From contig CACYNE010000029.1 of assembly GCA_902775605.1 (NCBI GenBank), positions 1-58,539 on the forward strand: a stretch of 58,539 nucleotides of DNA. Direction: 5' to 3'. Below, one piece after another: positions 34,176-43,081 of this stretch (the stretch's first letter is position 1; each line of letters starts with the position of its first letter). The notes under the pieces were generated by a model. That model was not told where the DNA came from. It ran no database searches and saw only the letters and a program-made list of their open reading frames with translations. This stretch comes from an uncultured Prevotellaceae bacterium (GTDB lineage Bacteria > Bacteroidota > Bacteroidia > Bacteroidales > Bacteroidaceae). Made by a program: the position numbers and the translations under genes.

Positions 34176-35045
34176 ATGCACAACCTACTGACGTTTTTCG
34201 CCAAATACTACCACTGGTTTATCTTCCTGTTATTGGAGGTGGCCAGTGGTGTGATGCTGTTTAGATACAACAGCTATCAGGGTAGTGTGTGGATTTCGTC
34301 GGCCAATGCGGTTGTGGGAAAGGTCTATGAATGGCAGTCGGACTTTGAGCAGTATTTCTCGCTGATAGACCAGAACAAGGCGCTCACCCAGCGTAACCTG
34401 GTGTTGGAGCAACAGCTGAGTGCCTGCAAGGAGTTGCTGGCTGATGCACAGGAAGATTCTGTGAAGTCGCTCCAGGCCATGATGGCGCATGTGGGCAACT
34501 ATCGCTTTGTTCAGGCCAAGGTGGTTTCGAACTCCATTGACAGACCAGATAATTTAATAACTATCGACCGTGGTACGGAAGATGGTGTGGAGGTGGACAT
34601 GGGCGTGGCCTGTGGCACTGGCATAGTGGGTGTGGTCTATCAGGCCAGCACTCACTATTCTATTGTTATCCCCGTGCTCAACAAATGGTCACGCATCAGC
34701 TGTGCCATCCGTGGAAAGAGTTATTTTGGCTATGTCACGTGGGACGGCGTGAGTCCTGTGGTGGCCTATGTGGATGATATTCCCCGCCATGCCAAGTTCA
34801 AGGTGGGCGACTGGGTGGAGACGAGTGGCTATTCGTCCATCTTTCCCAAGGGCATCCTGATAGGAAAGATTATGGAGATATTCGATTCGGCCGACGGTTT
34901 GTCATACCGCTTGAAGATTAACCTTTCCACCGATTTCTCACGACTGCGTGATGTGTGTGTGATAACAGAAAAGGATTTTGCCGAGCGGATTCGACTGCAT
35001 GAGGCAGCCCTTGATTCTATGGCATTGCAAAAAGGTAGGAACTGA
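34176..35045 (+). CDS. mreC: Rod shape-determining protein MreC
   Basis: 289 residues: an N-terminal membrane helix (YYHWFIFLLLEVASGVMLF), a coiled coil (DQNKALTQRNLVLEQQLSACKEL shortened here) and the periplasmic beta domains with ITIDRGTEDGVEVDMGVACGTGIVGVV. It links MreB to the penicillin-binding proteins. Starts one base after the mreB stop. Confidence 0.95.
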   Translation: MHNLLTFFAKYYHWFIFLLLEVASGVMLFRYNSYQGSVWISSANAVVGKVYEWQSDFEQYFSLIDQNKALTQRNLVLEQQLSACKELLADAQEDSVKSLQAMMAHVGNYRFVQAKVVSNSIDRPDNLITIDRGTEDGVEVDMGVACGTGIVGVVYQASTHYSIVIPVLNKWSRISCAIRGKSYFGYVTWDGVSPVVAYVDDIPRHAKFKVGDWVETSGYSSIFPKGILIGKIMEIFDSADGLSYRLKINLSTDFSRLRDVCVITEKDFAERIRLHEAALDSMALQKGRN

Positions 35046-35050
35046 CGCGT

Positions 35051-35548
35051 ATGATATTTGACGTTTTGCGACGACTGACGGTAATGATTGTGCTTTGCTT
35101 GGCACAGGCGCTGGTGTTTAATCGCATCCAGCTGTTCCATTGTGCCACGCCGTTGCTCTATGCCTACTTCGCCATTATCTTCCCTCGCAACTATCCCAAG
35201 TGGGCCATCCTGCTGTGGTGTTTCTCCATTGGTGTTGTTATCGATGCTTTCTCGAACACCCCCGGACTGGCTGCTGCTTCCATGACGCTGTTAGGTGCGC
35301 TGCAGCCCTATCTGCTGGAGTTGTTCCTGCCTCGCGATGTGGACGATCATGTAAAGGCTTCGGCACATGCCATGGGAGTGGGCAACTTTATGTCGCTGGC
35401 TTCTGTCATGGTGATTATTTATTGTGTGGTGTTCTTCAGCATCGAGTTGCTTAGTTTCTTCAACTGGTTATATTGGTTGGCATGTGTGGTAGGCAGTGCC
35501 CTGCTGACATTGGCTCTCATCTTTACCCTTGAAAACCTTAGAAAGTAG
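35051..35548 (+). CDS. mreD: Rod shape-determining protein MreD
   Basis: A 165-residue membrane protein with five or six hydrophobic segments. The central IGVVIDAFSNTPGLAAASM matches the conserved motif of Bacteroidetes MreD. It belongs to the elongasome and sits 5 bases after mreC. Confidence 0.92.
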   Translation: MIFDVLRRLTVMIVLCLAQALVFNRIQLFHCATPLLYAYFAIIFPRNYPKWAILLWCFSIGVVIDAFSNTPGLAAASMTLLGALQPYLLELFLPRDVDDHVKASAHAMGVGNFMSLASVMVIIYCVVFFSIELLSFFNWLYWLACVVGSALLTLALIFTLENLRK

Positions 35549-35556
35549 TCGCTGAC

Positions 35557-37407
35557 GTGAAAGATTACGAACTGGAAAATAGGCGCTATGTGATTGCTGG
35601 CGTGGCAATATTGATTGTTGCCATCTATATCATCCGTCTGTTCTTTCTCCAGTTGATGAGTGACGACTACAAGAAGAATGCCGACTCTAACGCTTTCCTT
35701 AAGAAGATTGAATATCCCTCGCGTGGTGTGATTACCGATCGCAACGGTGAGTTGCTGGTTTATAACCAACCTGCCTATGATATCATGGTGGTGATGAACG
35801 AAGCCAAAGATCGCCTTGACACGATGGAACTGTGCCAGACTCTCAACATTGACCGTCAGGAGTTTGATGAACGTATGGCTAATATCAAGGATCGTTCAAA
35901 GAACCCTGGTTATTCGCGTTTCACCCAGCAAATGTTCATGAATCAGCTCTCTGATCACGACTTCAGCGTGTTCCAGGAAAAGATGTACCGCTTCCCCGGC
36001 TTCTATACCCAGAAGCGTAGCATCCGCCAGTACGAACATCCCTATGCCGCCCATGTGCTGGGCGATGTGGCTGAGGTGTCACCCTCGGATATCGAGGAAG
36101 ATGATTACTATCAGCCTGGTGACTATATCGGCAAACTGGGTGTGGAACGTTCGTACGAGAAATACCTTCGTGGTGAGAAGGGTGTGCAGATTCTGCTGCG
36201 CGATGCCCACGGACGTATTCAGGGTAGTTACAAGAACGGCGAATTAGACAGTCCTCCCGTGCCGGGCAAGAACCTGACACTGGGCCTCGACCTGCAGTTG
36301 CAGGCCCTGGCGGAGCGTTTGTTGGAAGGTAAGATAGGCTCTGTTGTGGCTATCGAACCTTCTACGGGCGAAGTGCTGTGTATGGCCAGTTCGCCCAACT
36401 ACGACCCGCGCATGATGGTGGGACGCCAGCGCTCCAAGAGTCATCGCCTGCTGAGTCAGGACACTTGGAAGCCCCTGCTCAATCGTTCTATCATGGGACA
36501 GTATCCTCCCGGCTCTACATTTAAGACTACGCAGGCCCTTACCTTTATGTCAGAGGGCATCATCACGTCGCAGACCGCCTATCCCTGTTATCGTGGCTTT
36601 GTGTACAAGGGACTTCGTGTGGGCTGTCACGGACACGGCTCGCCACTTCCCCTTATTCCCGCCATCTCCACCTCGTGTAACGGTTATTTCTGCTGGGGAC
36701 TCTATCACATGATAGGCAACCGCAAGAAGTATAAGACCGTGCAGGATGCCATGAACACCTGGCGCGACTATATGGTGTCGATGGGTTTTGGCTATCGTCT
36801 GGGTATTGACTTGCCCGGCGAGAAGCGTGGACTGATTCCAAATGCGCAGTTCTATGACAAGGCCTACAAGGGCTCATGGAACGGACTGACGATTATCTCT
36901 ATCTCCATTGGTCAGGGCGAGGTGAACGCCACGCCGCTGCAGATTGCCAATCTGGGTGCCACCATAGCCAACCGCGGCTGGTTTATTACGCCCCATGTGG
37001 TGAAGAAGATTGAGGGCGAACCGCTCGACACGCTCTATACCAACCGCCGCTACACGATGGCGAAGCGCGAGGCCTATGAGTATGTGGTACAGGGCATGCG
37101 CTCTGCCGCATTGGGCGGTACCTGTCATGAGTTGGCTAAATACGACTTCATGCCCTGCGGCAAGACCGGTACGGCGCAGAACCGAGGTCACGACCACTCG
37201 GTGTTCATGGGCTTTGCACCGATGGACAAACCGAAGATTGCCGTGGCAGTCTATGTGGAGAACGGCGGCTGGGGTGCCACCTATGGTGTGCCCATCGGCG
37301 GCCTGATAATGGAACAATATATTCACGGAGAACTGTCGGAGGCTTCGAAATCGAAGGCCGACGAGATACAAAACAAACGCATCAGCTATGGCAATGCAAC
37401 CCGATAG
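35557..37407 (+). CDS. mrdA: Penicillin-binding protein 2 (peptidoglycan D,D-transpeptidase)
   Basis: GTG start 8 bases after mreD. The 616-residue protein has an N-terminal membrane anchor (residues 11-30), a dimerisation domain with RGVITDRNGELLVYN, and a transpeptidase domain with all three active-site motifs: STFK at 320-323 with the acylated Ser, SCN at 373-375, and KTG at 536-538. It cross-links peptidoglycan during elongation with RodA, encoded next. Confidence 0.97.
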   Translation: MKDYELENRRYVIAGVAILIVAIYIIRLFFLQLMSDDYKKNADSNAFLKKIEYPSRGVITDRNGELLVYNQPAYDIMVVMNEAKDRLDTMELCQTLNIDRQEFDERMANIKDRSKNPGYSRFTQQMFMNQLSDHDFSVFQEKMYRFPGFYTQKRSIRQYEHPYAAHVLGDVAEVSPSDIEEDDYYQPGDYIGKLGVERSYEKYLRGEKGVQILLRDAHGRIQGSYKNGELDSPPVPGKNLTLGLDLQLQALAERLLEGKIGSVVAIEPSTGEVLCMASSPNYDPRMMVGRQRSKSHRLLSQDTWKPLLNRSIMGQYPPGSTFKTTQALTFMSEGIITSQTAYPCYRGFVYKGLRVGCHGHGSPLPLIPAISTSCNGYFCWGLYHMIGNRKKYKTVQDAMNTWRDYMVSMGFGYRLGIDLPGEKRGLIPNAQFYDKAYKGSWNGLTIISISIGQGEVNATPLQIANLGATIANRGWFITPHVVKKIEGEPLDTLYTNRRYTMAKREAYEYVVQGMRSAALGGTCHELAKYDFMPCGKTGTAQNRGHDHSVFMGFAPMDKPKIAVAVYVENGGWGATYGVPIGGLIMEQYIHGELSEASKSKADEIQNKRISYGNATR

Positions 37408-38857
37408 ACAACAGAGCGTGCTTCGTTCCATCGATTGGTGGACCATCGTCATCTATGTGGCCCTACTCACGTTTGGCTGGTTCAGCGTGTGTGGTGCCAG
37501 CTATACCTATGGCGATACCGACCTCTTCTCGCTGTCGGCCCGTTCCGGCATGCAGATAGTGTGGATAGGCACTTCGCTGCTCTTGGGACTGGTGCTGCTG
37601 TTGCTCGACGACCGTCTCTATGACACCTTTGCCTATATTCTTTTCGCTTTGCTGGTGCTACTGCTCTTTGCCACCATCTTCAATCCACACAGCATCAAAG
37701 GCTCCCGATCGTGGCTCGTTATGGGACCGTTGCGCCTGCAGCCGGCAGAGTTTGCCAAGTTTGCCACGGCCCTGGCGTTAGCCAAGTTTATGGGCACCTA
37801 CGGCTATGATATCCACCGCATGAAGGATCTGATAATCACGCTGGCCATCATCTTTGTGCCTATGTTGTGCATCGTGATGCAACGTGAGACAGGCTCTGCA
37901 CTGGTTTATCTGGCTTTCTTCCTGATGCTCTATCGCGAGGGCATGACAGGCAGCGTGTTGTTCTCGGGAGTGGTGATGGTGGCCTATTTCGTGATAGGTA
38001 TCCGCTTTGCTGAGCCCACCTTATTTAATACGCCCACGTCGATAGGCTATTTCATCGTGATGCTGCTCATCCAGATTTTCTCGTCCACGATGATGGGCGT
38101 CTATTGTAACAACTGGCGCGAGGCCTTCTATTGTTTGGGCATCTGCCTGGGACTGACGCTTGTCTTTCTGCTTTTTGCCGTGTTCGTCATTCCCTTCGAC
38201 CTCTTCTGGGTTCAGCTCACCATGTGTATCATTCTAGTGGTCTATCTGTTGTGGCGTGCGTTCAGTTCACGTCTGCGAAACTATCTGTGGATAGGTCTCT
38301 TTGCTGCGGGCTCTGTGGTGTTCTTCAACTCGGCCGACTATGCTTTGAACCACGTGTTGGAGGCTCACCAGCGCACTCGAATCAATGTGCTGCTGGGTTT
38401 GGAGGAAGACCTCAAGGGCGCAGGCTATAATGTTCACCAGAGTGAGATAGCCATTGGCTCTGGCGGATTGGAGGGAAAGGGATTCCTGAATGGCACGCAG
38501 ACAAAATTGAAGTATGTGCCTGAGCAGGATACCGACTTCATCTTCTGTACGGTGGGTGAGGAAGAGGGATTCCTGGGTGCCGCCGGTGTGTTGCTGTTGT
38601 TCCTGTTACTCATTCTGCGACTCATCCAATTGGCAGAACGCCAACCAAAGGCCTTCGGGCGTATCTATGGCTATTGTGTGTTGTCGGTCTTCCTGTTCCA
38701 TGTCTTCATCAATGTCGGCATGGTGCTGGGCCTGACGCCTGTGATTGGCATTCCTTTGCCATTCTTCTCCTATGGCGGTTCGTCGTTGTGGGGCTTCACG
38801 CTGCTCCTCTTTATTTTCCTGCGCATTGATGCAGGCCGCCATCGCATCATCACATAA
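37388..38857 (+). CDS. rodA: Rod shape-determining protein RodA (SEDS glycosyltransferase)
   Basis: The ATG at 37388 overlaps mrdA by 20 bases; ATG 37394 is an alternative. The 489-residue polytopic protein has the SEDS signatures: PLRLQPAEFAKFATALALAKF, VMQRETGSALVYLAFF, and PLPFFSYGGSSLWGF near the C-terminus. It is longer than E. coli RodA (370) because of an added central hydrophobic region, common in Bacteroidetes. It polymerises glycan strands together with the penicillin-binding protein encoded just upstream. Confidence 0.96.
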   Translation: MAMQPDRQQSVLRSIDWWTIVIYVALLTFGWFSVCGASYTYGDTDLFSLSARSGMQIVWIGTSLLLGLVLLLLDDRLYDTFAYILFALLVLLLFATIFNPHSIKGSRSWLVMGPLRLQPAEFAKFATALALAKFMGTYGYDIHRMKDLIITLAIIFVPMLCIVMQRETGSALVYLAFFLMLYREGMTGSVLFSGVVMVAYFVIGIRFAEPTLFNTPTSIGYFIVMLLIQIFSSTMMGVYCNNWREAFYCLGICLGLTLVFLLFAVFVIPFDLFWVQLTMCIILVVYLLWRAFSSRLRNYLWIGLFAAGSVVFFNSADYALNHVLEAHQRTRINVLLGLEEDLKGAGYNVHQSEIAIGSGGLEGKGFLNGTQTKLKYVPEQDTDFIFCTVGEEEGFLGAAGVLLLFLLLILRLIQLAERQPKAFGRIYGYCVLSVFLFHVFINVGMVLGLTPVIGIPLPFFSYGGSSLWGFTLLLFIFLRIDAGRHRIIT

Positions 38858-38865
38858 TCCGTCTC

Positions 38866-39339
38866 TTATGGTTCTTTCACTACTGTGATTCCTATGCTGG
38901 CAACGCCTGGCAGAATTTCGCGTCTCATGTTGTGATAGACGGAGACCTGCAGCGTGTCAGCCTTAGGCAGAACAATGGTGCCTAAGTCTACGTCGTAGTG
39001 AAAGATGTTGAGGCCCTTGCCAATGAACAGACCGTCTTCGTTGGCCAGGTTGAGATATAGCGTGTCGCTCTTGATGATGCGGGGATTGTGCTGCAGGCGT
39101 TGCTCGACGACGAGCGCCAGGTCCCTGTAGGGGAATTTGCTGTTGATGCGCAGTCCCAGTTGTTCGCTGAAGATGCTGTCTGTGGCGTTGTTGACGCAGA
39201 ACAGCAGCGTGTCACTACGCTCCCATCCGTCCATATCCACGGGCTCATAGTGACTGTAGATAGTATGGCGGTTGCAACTGGTCAGGGCCAGTGCAACCGC
39301 TATGATGATTCCTGTTATCTTAATTCTTCTCAGCTTCAT
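38866..39339 (-). CDS. gldH: Gliding motility-type lipoprotein GldH
   Basis: A 157-residue lipoprotein (lipobox ALTSC, Cys at 22). The mature sequence (YEPVDMDGWERSDTLLFCV, then DLALVVEQRLQ and GLNIFHYDVDLGTIVLPKADTLQV) matches GldH. In gliding Bacteroidetes GldH is needed for motility; in non-gliding Bacteroidales the gene persists with unknown role. Its start overlaps the ricT stop by 4 bases (ATGA), so translation is coupled. Confidence 0.93.
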   Translation of the reverse strand: MKLRRIKITGIIIAVALALTSCNRHTIYSHYEPVDMDGWERSDTLLFCVNNATDSIFSEQLGLRINSKFPYRDLALVVEQRLQHNPRIIKSDTLYLNLANEDGLFIGKGLNIFHYDVDLGTIVLPKADTLQVSVYHNMRREILPGVASIGITVVKEP

Positions 39340-40517
39340 TCTTGTTTGGCGTCTTGCTTGCCTTCCTGCTTGGCAGACTCGTTTCTGTCACCCTCGTTTC
39401 TGGGCTTCTGCGGCTTTTTCTTCTTCTTTTTCTTCTTCGCCTTGTCAAAGCGGTGGATATCGTCGCCAGCCAGCAGGTCCACGGGAGCGTTGTCCTGCTT
39501 CTTTTTCTTCTCCTCGTCGGGCTGCAGGTCGCCAGGCTTCTGGCCGTGGCGGTTCATGTCGATAATCTCCTTGGCACGCTCGGCGGTGATTGTCTGCAGA
39601 TTAGCGGCGATGCGCTTGTCGGTCGAGTAGGTGACGAGACCGGCCAGGATGTCGGCCTTGAAATAGTAGTAGTCGCCGTCCAGCGTCTGGAGCACCGTCT
39701 CGCGGTTGGGCAGTTTCTTGCCGGCTTCCATATAGTCGTCCACCTCGTAGTTCAGACAGCACTTCAGCTTGGCGCACATGCCGGCCAGCTTCTGGGGGTT
39801 GAGCGAGATGTCCTGATAACGGGCGGCACCCGTTGACACGCTGACGAAGTTCTTCATCCATGTGGCGCAGCACAGCTCGCGACCGCAAGGACCTGTACCG
39901 CCAATGCGTCCGGCCTCTTGGCGAGCACCAATCTGCTTCATCTCGATGCGCACGTGGAAGGCAACGGCGAGGTCCTTAATGAGCTGGCGGAAGTCCACGC
40001 GTTCATCGGCGATATAATAGAAGATAGCCTTCTGTCCATCGCCCTGATACTCCACGTCGCCAATCTTCATCTGCAGACCCAAATTCTTGGCAATCTCGCG
40101 ACTCTGGATCATTGTCTCGTGCTCACGAGCCTTTGCCTCGTGATATTTGTCCATATCCACCTGACGAGCCATGCGATACACGCGTTTGATCTCCTCGCTG
40201 CTCTTCAGGTTGGCCTTCTTTACTTGCAGGGTCACCAGTCGGCCGGTCAGCGTGACCACGCCGATGTCGTGACCAGGGCTGGCCTCCACGGCAACCACGT
40301 CGCCCTTCTTCAGCGGCAGGTTGTTGACGTTGTGGTAGTAGCCCTTGCGGGTGTGCTTAAACTGCACCTCGACGAGGTCTGTCGTCTCGGCGTTGCCTGG
40401 CACGTCGGCCAGCCAGTCGTAGGTGTTCAACTGGCGGTCCTGTCGTCCCACGGCTGCGCGGCATAGTCCGCGGTCACAGCCCGTTCGTATTTCGTAGGTT
40501 CTTTGTTTCTCTTCCAT
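39336..40517 (-). CDS. ricT: RicT/PSP1-domain protein
   Basis: Start at 40517 (MEEKQRTYEIRTGCDRGLC). The 393-residue protein has the PSP1 domain (VEVQFKHTRKGYYHN to GARQEAGRIGGTGPCGRELCC) and a Cys-rich segment (CGRELCC, then CAKLKCCLNYE), which in the Bacillus Ric complex binds iron-sulfur clusters. The tail is low-complexity Lys/Glu with nine consecutive Lys. Ric proteins promote RNase Y-dependent mRNA maturation in Firmicutes; the Bacteroidetes role is unproven. It lies between holB (4-base gap) and gldH (4-base overlap). Confidence 0.9.
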   Translation of the reverse strand: MEEKQRTYEIRTGCDRGLCRAAVGRQDRQLNTYDWLADVPGNAETTDLVEVQFKHTRKGYYHNVNNLPLKKGDVVAVEASPGHDIGVVTLTGRLVTLQVKKANLKSSEEIKRVYRMARQVDMDKYHEAKAREHETMIQSREIAKNLGLQMKIGDVEYQGDGQKAIFYYIADERVDFRQLIKDLAVAFHVRIEMKQIGARQEAGRIGGTGPCGRELCCATWMKNFVSVSTGAARYQDISLNPQKLAGMCAKLKCCLNYEVDDYMEAGKKLPNRETVLQTLDGDYYYFKADILAGLVTYSTDKRIAANLQTITAERAKEIIDMNRHGQKPGDLQPDEEKKKKQDNAPVDLLAGDDIHRFDKAKKKKKKKKPQKPRNEGDRNESAKQEGKQDAKQE

Positions 40518-40521
40518 ATAT

Positions 40522-41652
40522 TTATTTTTGAATAAGCAATACAATGATTCTCAGGGCAAAGTCGAAGAACACAATCTTCGCGTTGGCGTTCTGGCCGATG
40601 TCGCGTATGGCGAGGTTGGCCAGGTCATAGAGTTGCAGGATGTTGGCCTCGTTGATAAAGCGGGCGAAGTTTTTGGCAAAGTCCTCTTCCTCCTGCGTCA
40701 TATATATAAGTTCCTCCTGCTGGAAGTTATACATGAAGTTCTCGCGCAGCATGCGGAGGAAGAACTGCAGGAAGCGCTTCTGTTTTTCTCTGCCGAAGCC
40801 CGCCATCGTTTCGCTCCACTTGCGCAGGTCACGCACCTTGCGCTGATAGGCCAGTCGCATCAGCATGATAAAGAGGTCCAGAAACTGCTCGTTCTCTGTG
40901 CCGGCCTGTAGGGCTTCTAGGGCTTTAAGCCATGAGCCGTTGGCCAGTCGGCTGATGCGCTGGGCGGCATCCTCGCTGATGCCACGTCGGTCGATGAGTG
41001 CCTGGCGCACGATGTCGTTGTCTATCTTCTTGGTATCGATGCGTTGCACGCGGCTGCGGATGGTCTCCAACAGTTTGTCGGGCTCTTCGCATACCATCAG
41101 GAACACCGTCTGCGTGGGCGGTTCCTCAATGAGTTTCAGCAGTTTGTTGGCGCATTCTATGTTCATGCGCTCGGGCAGCCAGATGATGCTTACCTTATAT
41201 CCGCCCTGGCTCGATTTCAGCGACAGTTTGCGCACCAGTTCGTCACTCTCGCCGGCGGTGATGATGGCCTGCTGGTTCTCGGCACCGATGGCGTTGAGCC
41301 ATTGGTCCAGGGTGAAGTAGGGACCTTGCATGATAAGCTCGTGCCACTCGCGGGCGAAGTCGTCGCTTACGGGCTTGTGGTCGGTGCTCATCGATGGCAA
41401 CTTGATGGTGGGATAAGTGAAGTGCAGGTCGGGATGCTCCAGCTTGGCCAGCATGGGCGACTCCGGTTTTTCCGGGTTGTCTGGATTATCCGACTTCCCC
41501 AGCAGATAACAAGCAAAGGCTACGGCCAGCGCCATTTTGCCGCTGCCGTTCGGGCCACACAGCATGATGGCATGGGGCAGGCGGTCCTCCCTGACCATCT
41601 GCACCAGGCGTTCTTGCACGTCTTGCTGTCCGATTACCTCGCTGAACTTCAT
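40522..41652 (-). CDS. holB: DNA polymerase III delta-prime-like subunit
   Basis: Start 41652 (MKFSEVIGQQDVQERLVQM) overlaps the metF stop by 4 bases (ATGA). The 376-residue AAA+ protein has a P-loop GPNGSGK near residue 34 and sensor segments (KVSIIWLPERMNIECANKLLKLIEEPP and FLMVCEEPDKLLETIRSR). It is part of the clamp loader. The Cys-based zinc module that normally follows the P-loop is absent: the region reads LLGKSDNPDNPEKPESPM before LEHPDLHF. Confidence 0.93.
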   Translation of the reverse strand: MKFSEVIGQQDVQERLVQMVREDRLPHAIMLCGPNGSGKMALAVAFACYLLGKSDNPDNPEKPESPMLAKLEHPDLHFTYPTIKLPSMSTDHKPVSDDFAREWHELIMQGPYFTLDQWLNAIGAENQQAIITAGESDELVRKLSLKSSQGGYKVSIIWLPERMNIECANKLLKLIEEPPTQTVFLMVCEEPDKLLETIRSRVQRIDTKKIDNDIVRQALIDRRGISEDAAQRISRLANGSWLKALEALQAGTENEQFLDLFIMLMRLAYQRKVRDLRKWSETMAGFGREKQKRFLQFFLRMLRENFMYNFQQEELIYMTQEEEDFAKNFARFINEANILQLYDLANLAIRDIGQNANAKIVFFDFALRIIVLLIQK

Positions 41653-42614
41653 TTGCTGTTTTTCAGTTGCGTCACAATCTCCACCACGGAATCTACGGCT
41701 CCCACGGTGTAGAAGTGAATATCGTTGACGCCGTGGGCATAGAGCTCGCGGCACTGCTTTACGGTCCATTCGATGCCCAGCTGCTTGGCGTCGGCATCGG
41801 TCTTACATTTCACTATCTCGCGGGCCAGTGCCTCGGGTATATCACAATGGAAGGTGCGGGGCACCACACTGAGCTGACTCAGCTTTGCCAGTGGCTTGAT
41901 GCCGGGGATGATGGGGATGGTGATGCCCATCTGGCGCGCTTTTTCCACGAAAGCGAAATACTTCTCGTTATCGTAGAACAGCTGGGTCACGGCATACTGT
42001 GCACCCAGGTCTTGCTTCTCCTTTAGATACTGCATGTCCATCTCCAGGTTGGGGGCCTCCTCGTGCTTCTCGGGATAGCAGGCCACACCGATATCAAACT
42101 TGGCACCAGGGTTCTTGATGGGCTCGCCGTTGGCAAAGAATCCCTCGTTGAAGCGCTGCACCTGACGGATTAATTCGGTGGTGTGGGCATGACCGCCCGG
42201 GGTTGGGGTGAACACGCGGTCCTCTTTCGCCTTGTCGCCGCGCAGCAGCAACAGGTCGGTGATACCCAGGAACTGCAGGTCGAGCAACTCGTATTCAATG
42301 TCCTCTATCGTGGCGCCGCTACAGATGACGTGCGGCTGAACAGGCACGTGGAAGCGCTGCTGAATGGCTGCTGCCACGGCGATGGTGCCGGGTCGCAGGC
42401 GCAAGCGCTGACGCTCGAAGCGTCCGTCGCTCAGTTCCTTATAAACAAACTCGCTGTGATGCGTGGTGATGTTGATAAAAGCGGGGTTCAGTTTGCAGAG
42501 TTTTTCAATATCGGCAAACAACCGCTCGGTGCCTGTCCCCTTCAGTGGGGGCAGCACTTCGAACGAAAACTGGTGTTCGTCGCTGTTCTGTGTTATGAGG
42601 TTTGCTACGGCCAT
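41649..42614 (-). CDS. metF: 5,10-methylenetetrahydrofolate reductase
   Basis: The ATG at 42614 (MAVANLITQNSDEHQFSFEVLPPLKG) matches the family N-terminus; the longer frame would include the promoter. The 321-residue FAD enzyme makes 5-methyl-tetrahydrofolate for methionine synthesis. Motifs: FSFEVLPP, NITTHHSEFVY, DIGVACYPEKHEEAPN, QLFYDNEKYFAFV and PIIPGIKPL. The transcript may be nearly leaderless. It heads the metF-holB-ricT-gldH run. Confidence 0.95.
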   Translation of the reverse strand: MAVANLITQNSDEHQFSFEVLPPLKGTGTERLFADIEKLCKLNPAFINITTHHSEFVYKELSDGRFERQRLRLRPGTIAVAAAIQQRFHVPVQPHVICSGATIEDIEYELLDLQFLGITDLLLLRGDKAKEDRVFTPTPGGHAHTTELIRQVQRFNEGFFANGEPIKNPGAKFDIGVACYPEKHEEAPNLEMDMQYLKEKQDLGAQYAVTQLFYDNEKYFAFVEKARQMGITIPIIPGIKPLAKLSQLSVVPRTFHCDIPEALAREIVKCKTDADAKQLGIEWTVKQCRELYAHGVNDIHFYTVGAVDSVVEIVTQLKNSK

Positions 42615-42623
42615 AATAGGATG

Positions 42624-42654
42624 CAAAGTTACTTATTTTTCCAATAATCACCAA
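42624..42654 (-). promoter_or_regulatory. Promoter of the metF-holB-ricT-gldH run
   Basis: Minus strand: TTG (42652-42654), 20 bases, TAACTTTG (42624-42631), then 9 bases and the ATG. Confidence 0.72.
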
Positions 42655-43081
42655 ATTATTTAGCCAAATAGTGCTTCCTCCGCCAGGAAATGACCCGCCG
42701 CTGGCCTGTCTTTCCTTGTCGATACGCCGAAGAAAAACCACTGATACGCCGTCTTTACATTAAAACCACGTCGTGATTTTAAATAATCACGTCGAGAATA
42801 AATAAAATCACGGCGTGATTATTTATTTTCACGTCGTGATTATAATATAGAAACGCCCTATCTCTCCTTTTTTTTCTTAGGTACAGAATCTAAATCTGTT
42901 CCTCCCCAATCTCTTACTAATAGATAAATCAGAGAGTAGTGGAATCCCGCATTCGGACTTTTACTGTTTGCTTACCAAGTTGACAAAAATGCCTTTAGCA
43001 GTCATTAAACTTGTTGGCTCAAATGCAGTCTAATGGTTAGTATAAATGATTCTTTTAAACCTGGAAATAACATTGAGACAA
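42627..43081. other. 455-bp gap between divergent metF and CotH genes
   Basis: It holds the metF promoter at its left end and the four 21-bp iterons in the middle. TGATACGCCG-like words recur near 42720 and 42743. The right part (42846-43081) is AT-rich without a clear TAnnTTTG element for the CotH gene and without any open frame. Confidence 0.6.
42767..42838. repeat. Four palindromic iterons at exact 21-bp spacing
   Basis: CACGTCGTG-type 9-mers begin at 42767, 42788, 42809 and 42830: CACGTCGTG, CACGTCGAG, CACGGCGTG, CACGTCGTG. Each is extended by AT-rich flanks, often AAT before and ATT after, giving near-palindromic AATCACGNCGTGATT sites. The 21-bp period is two helical turns, so all copies face the same side of the DNA. 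Confidence 0.88.

Noticed and set aside
42767-42838. A short CRISPR array
   Set aside because: The repeat is only about 9-15 bp and spacers are 6-12 bp of similar AT-rich sequence; no cas genes are present.
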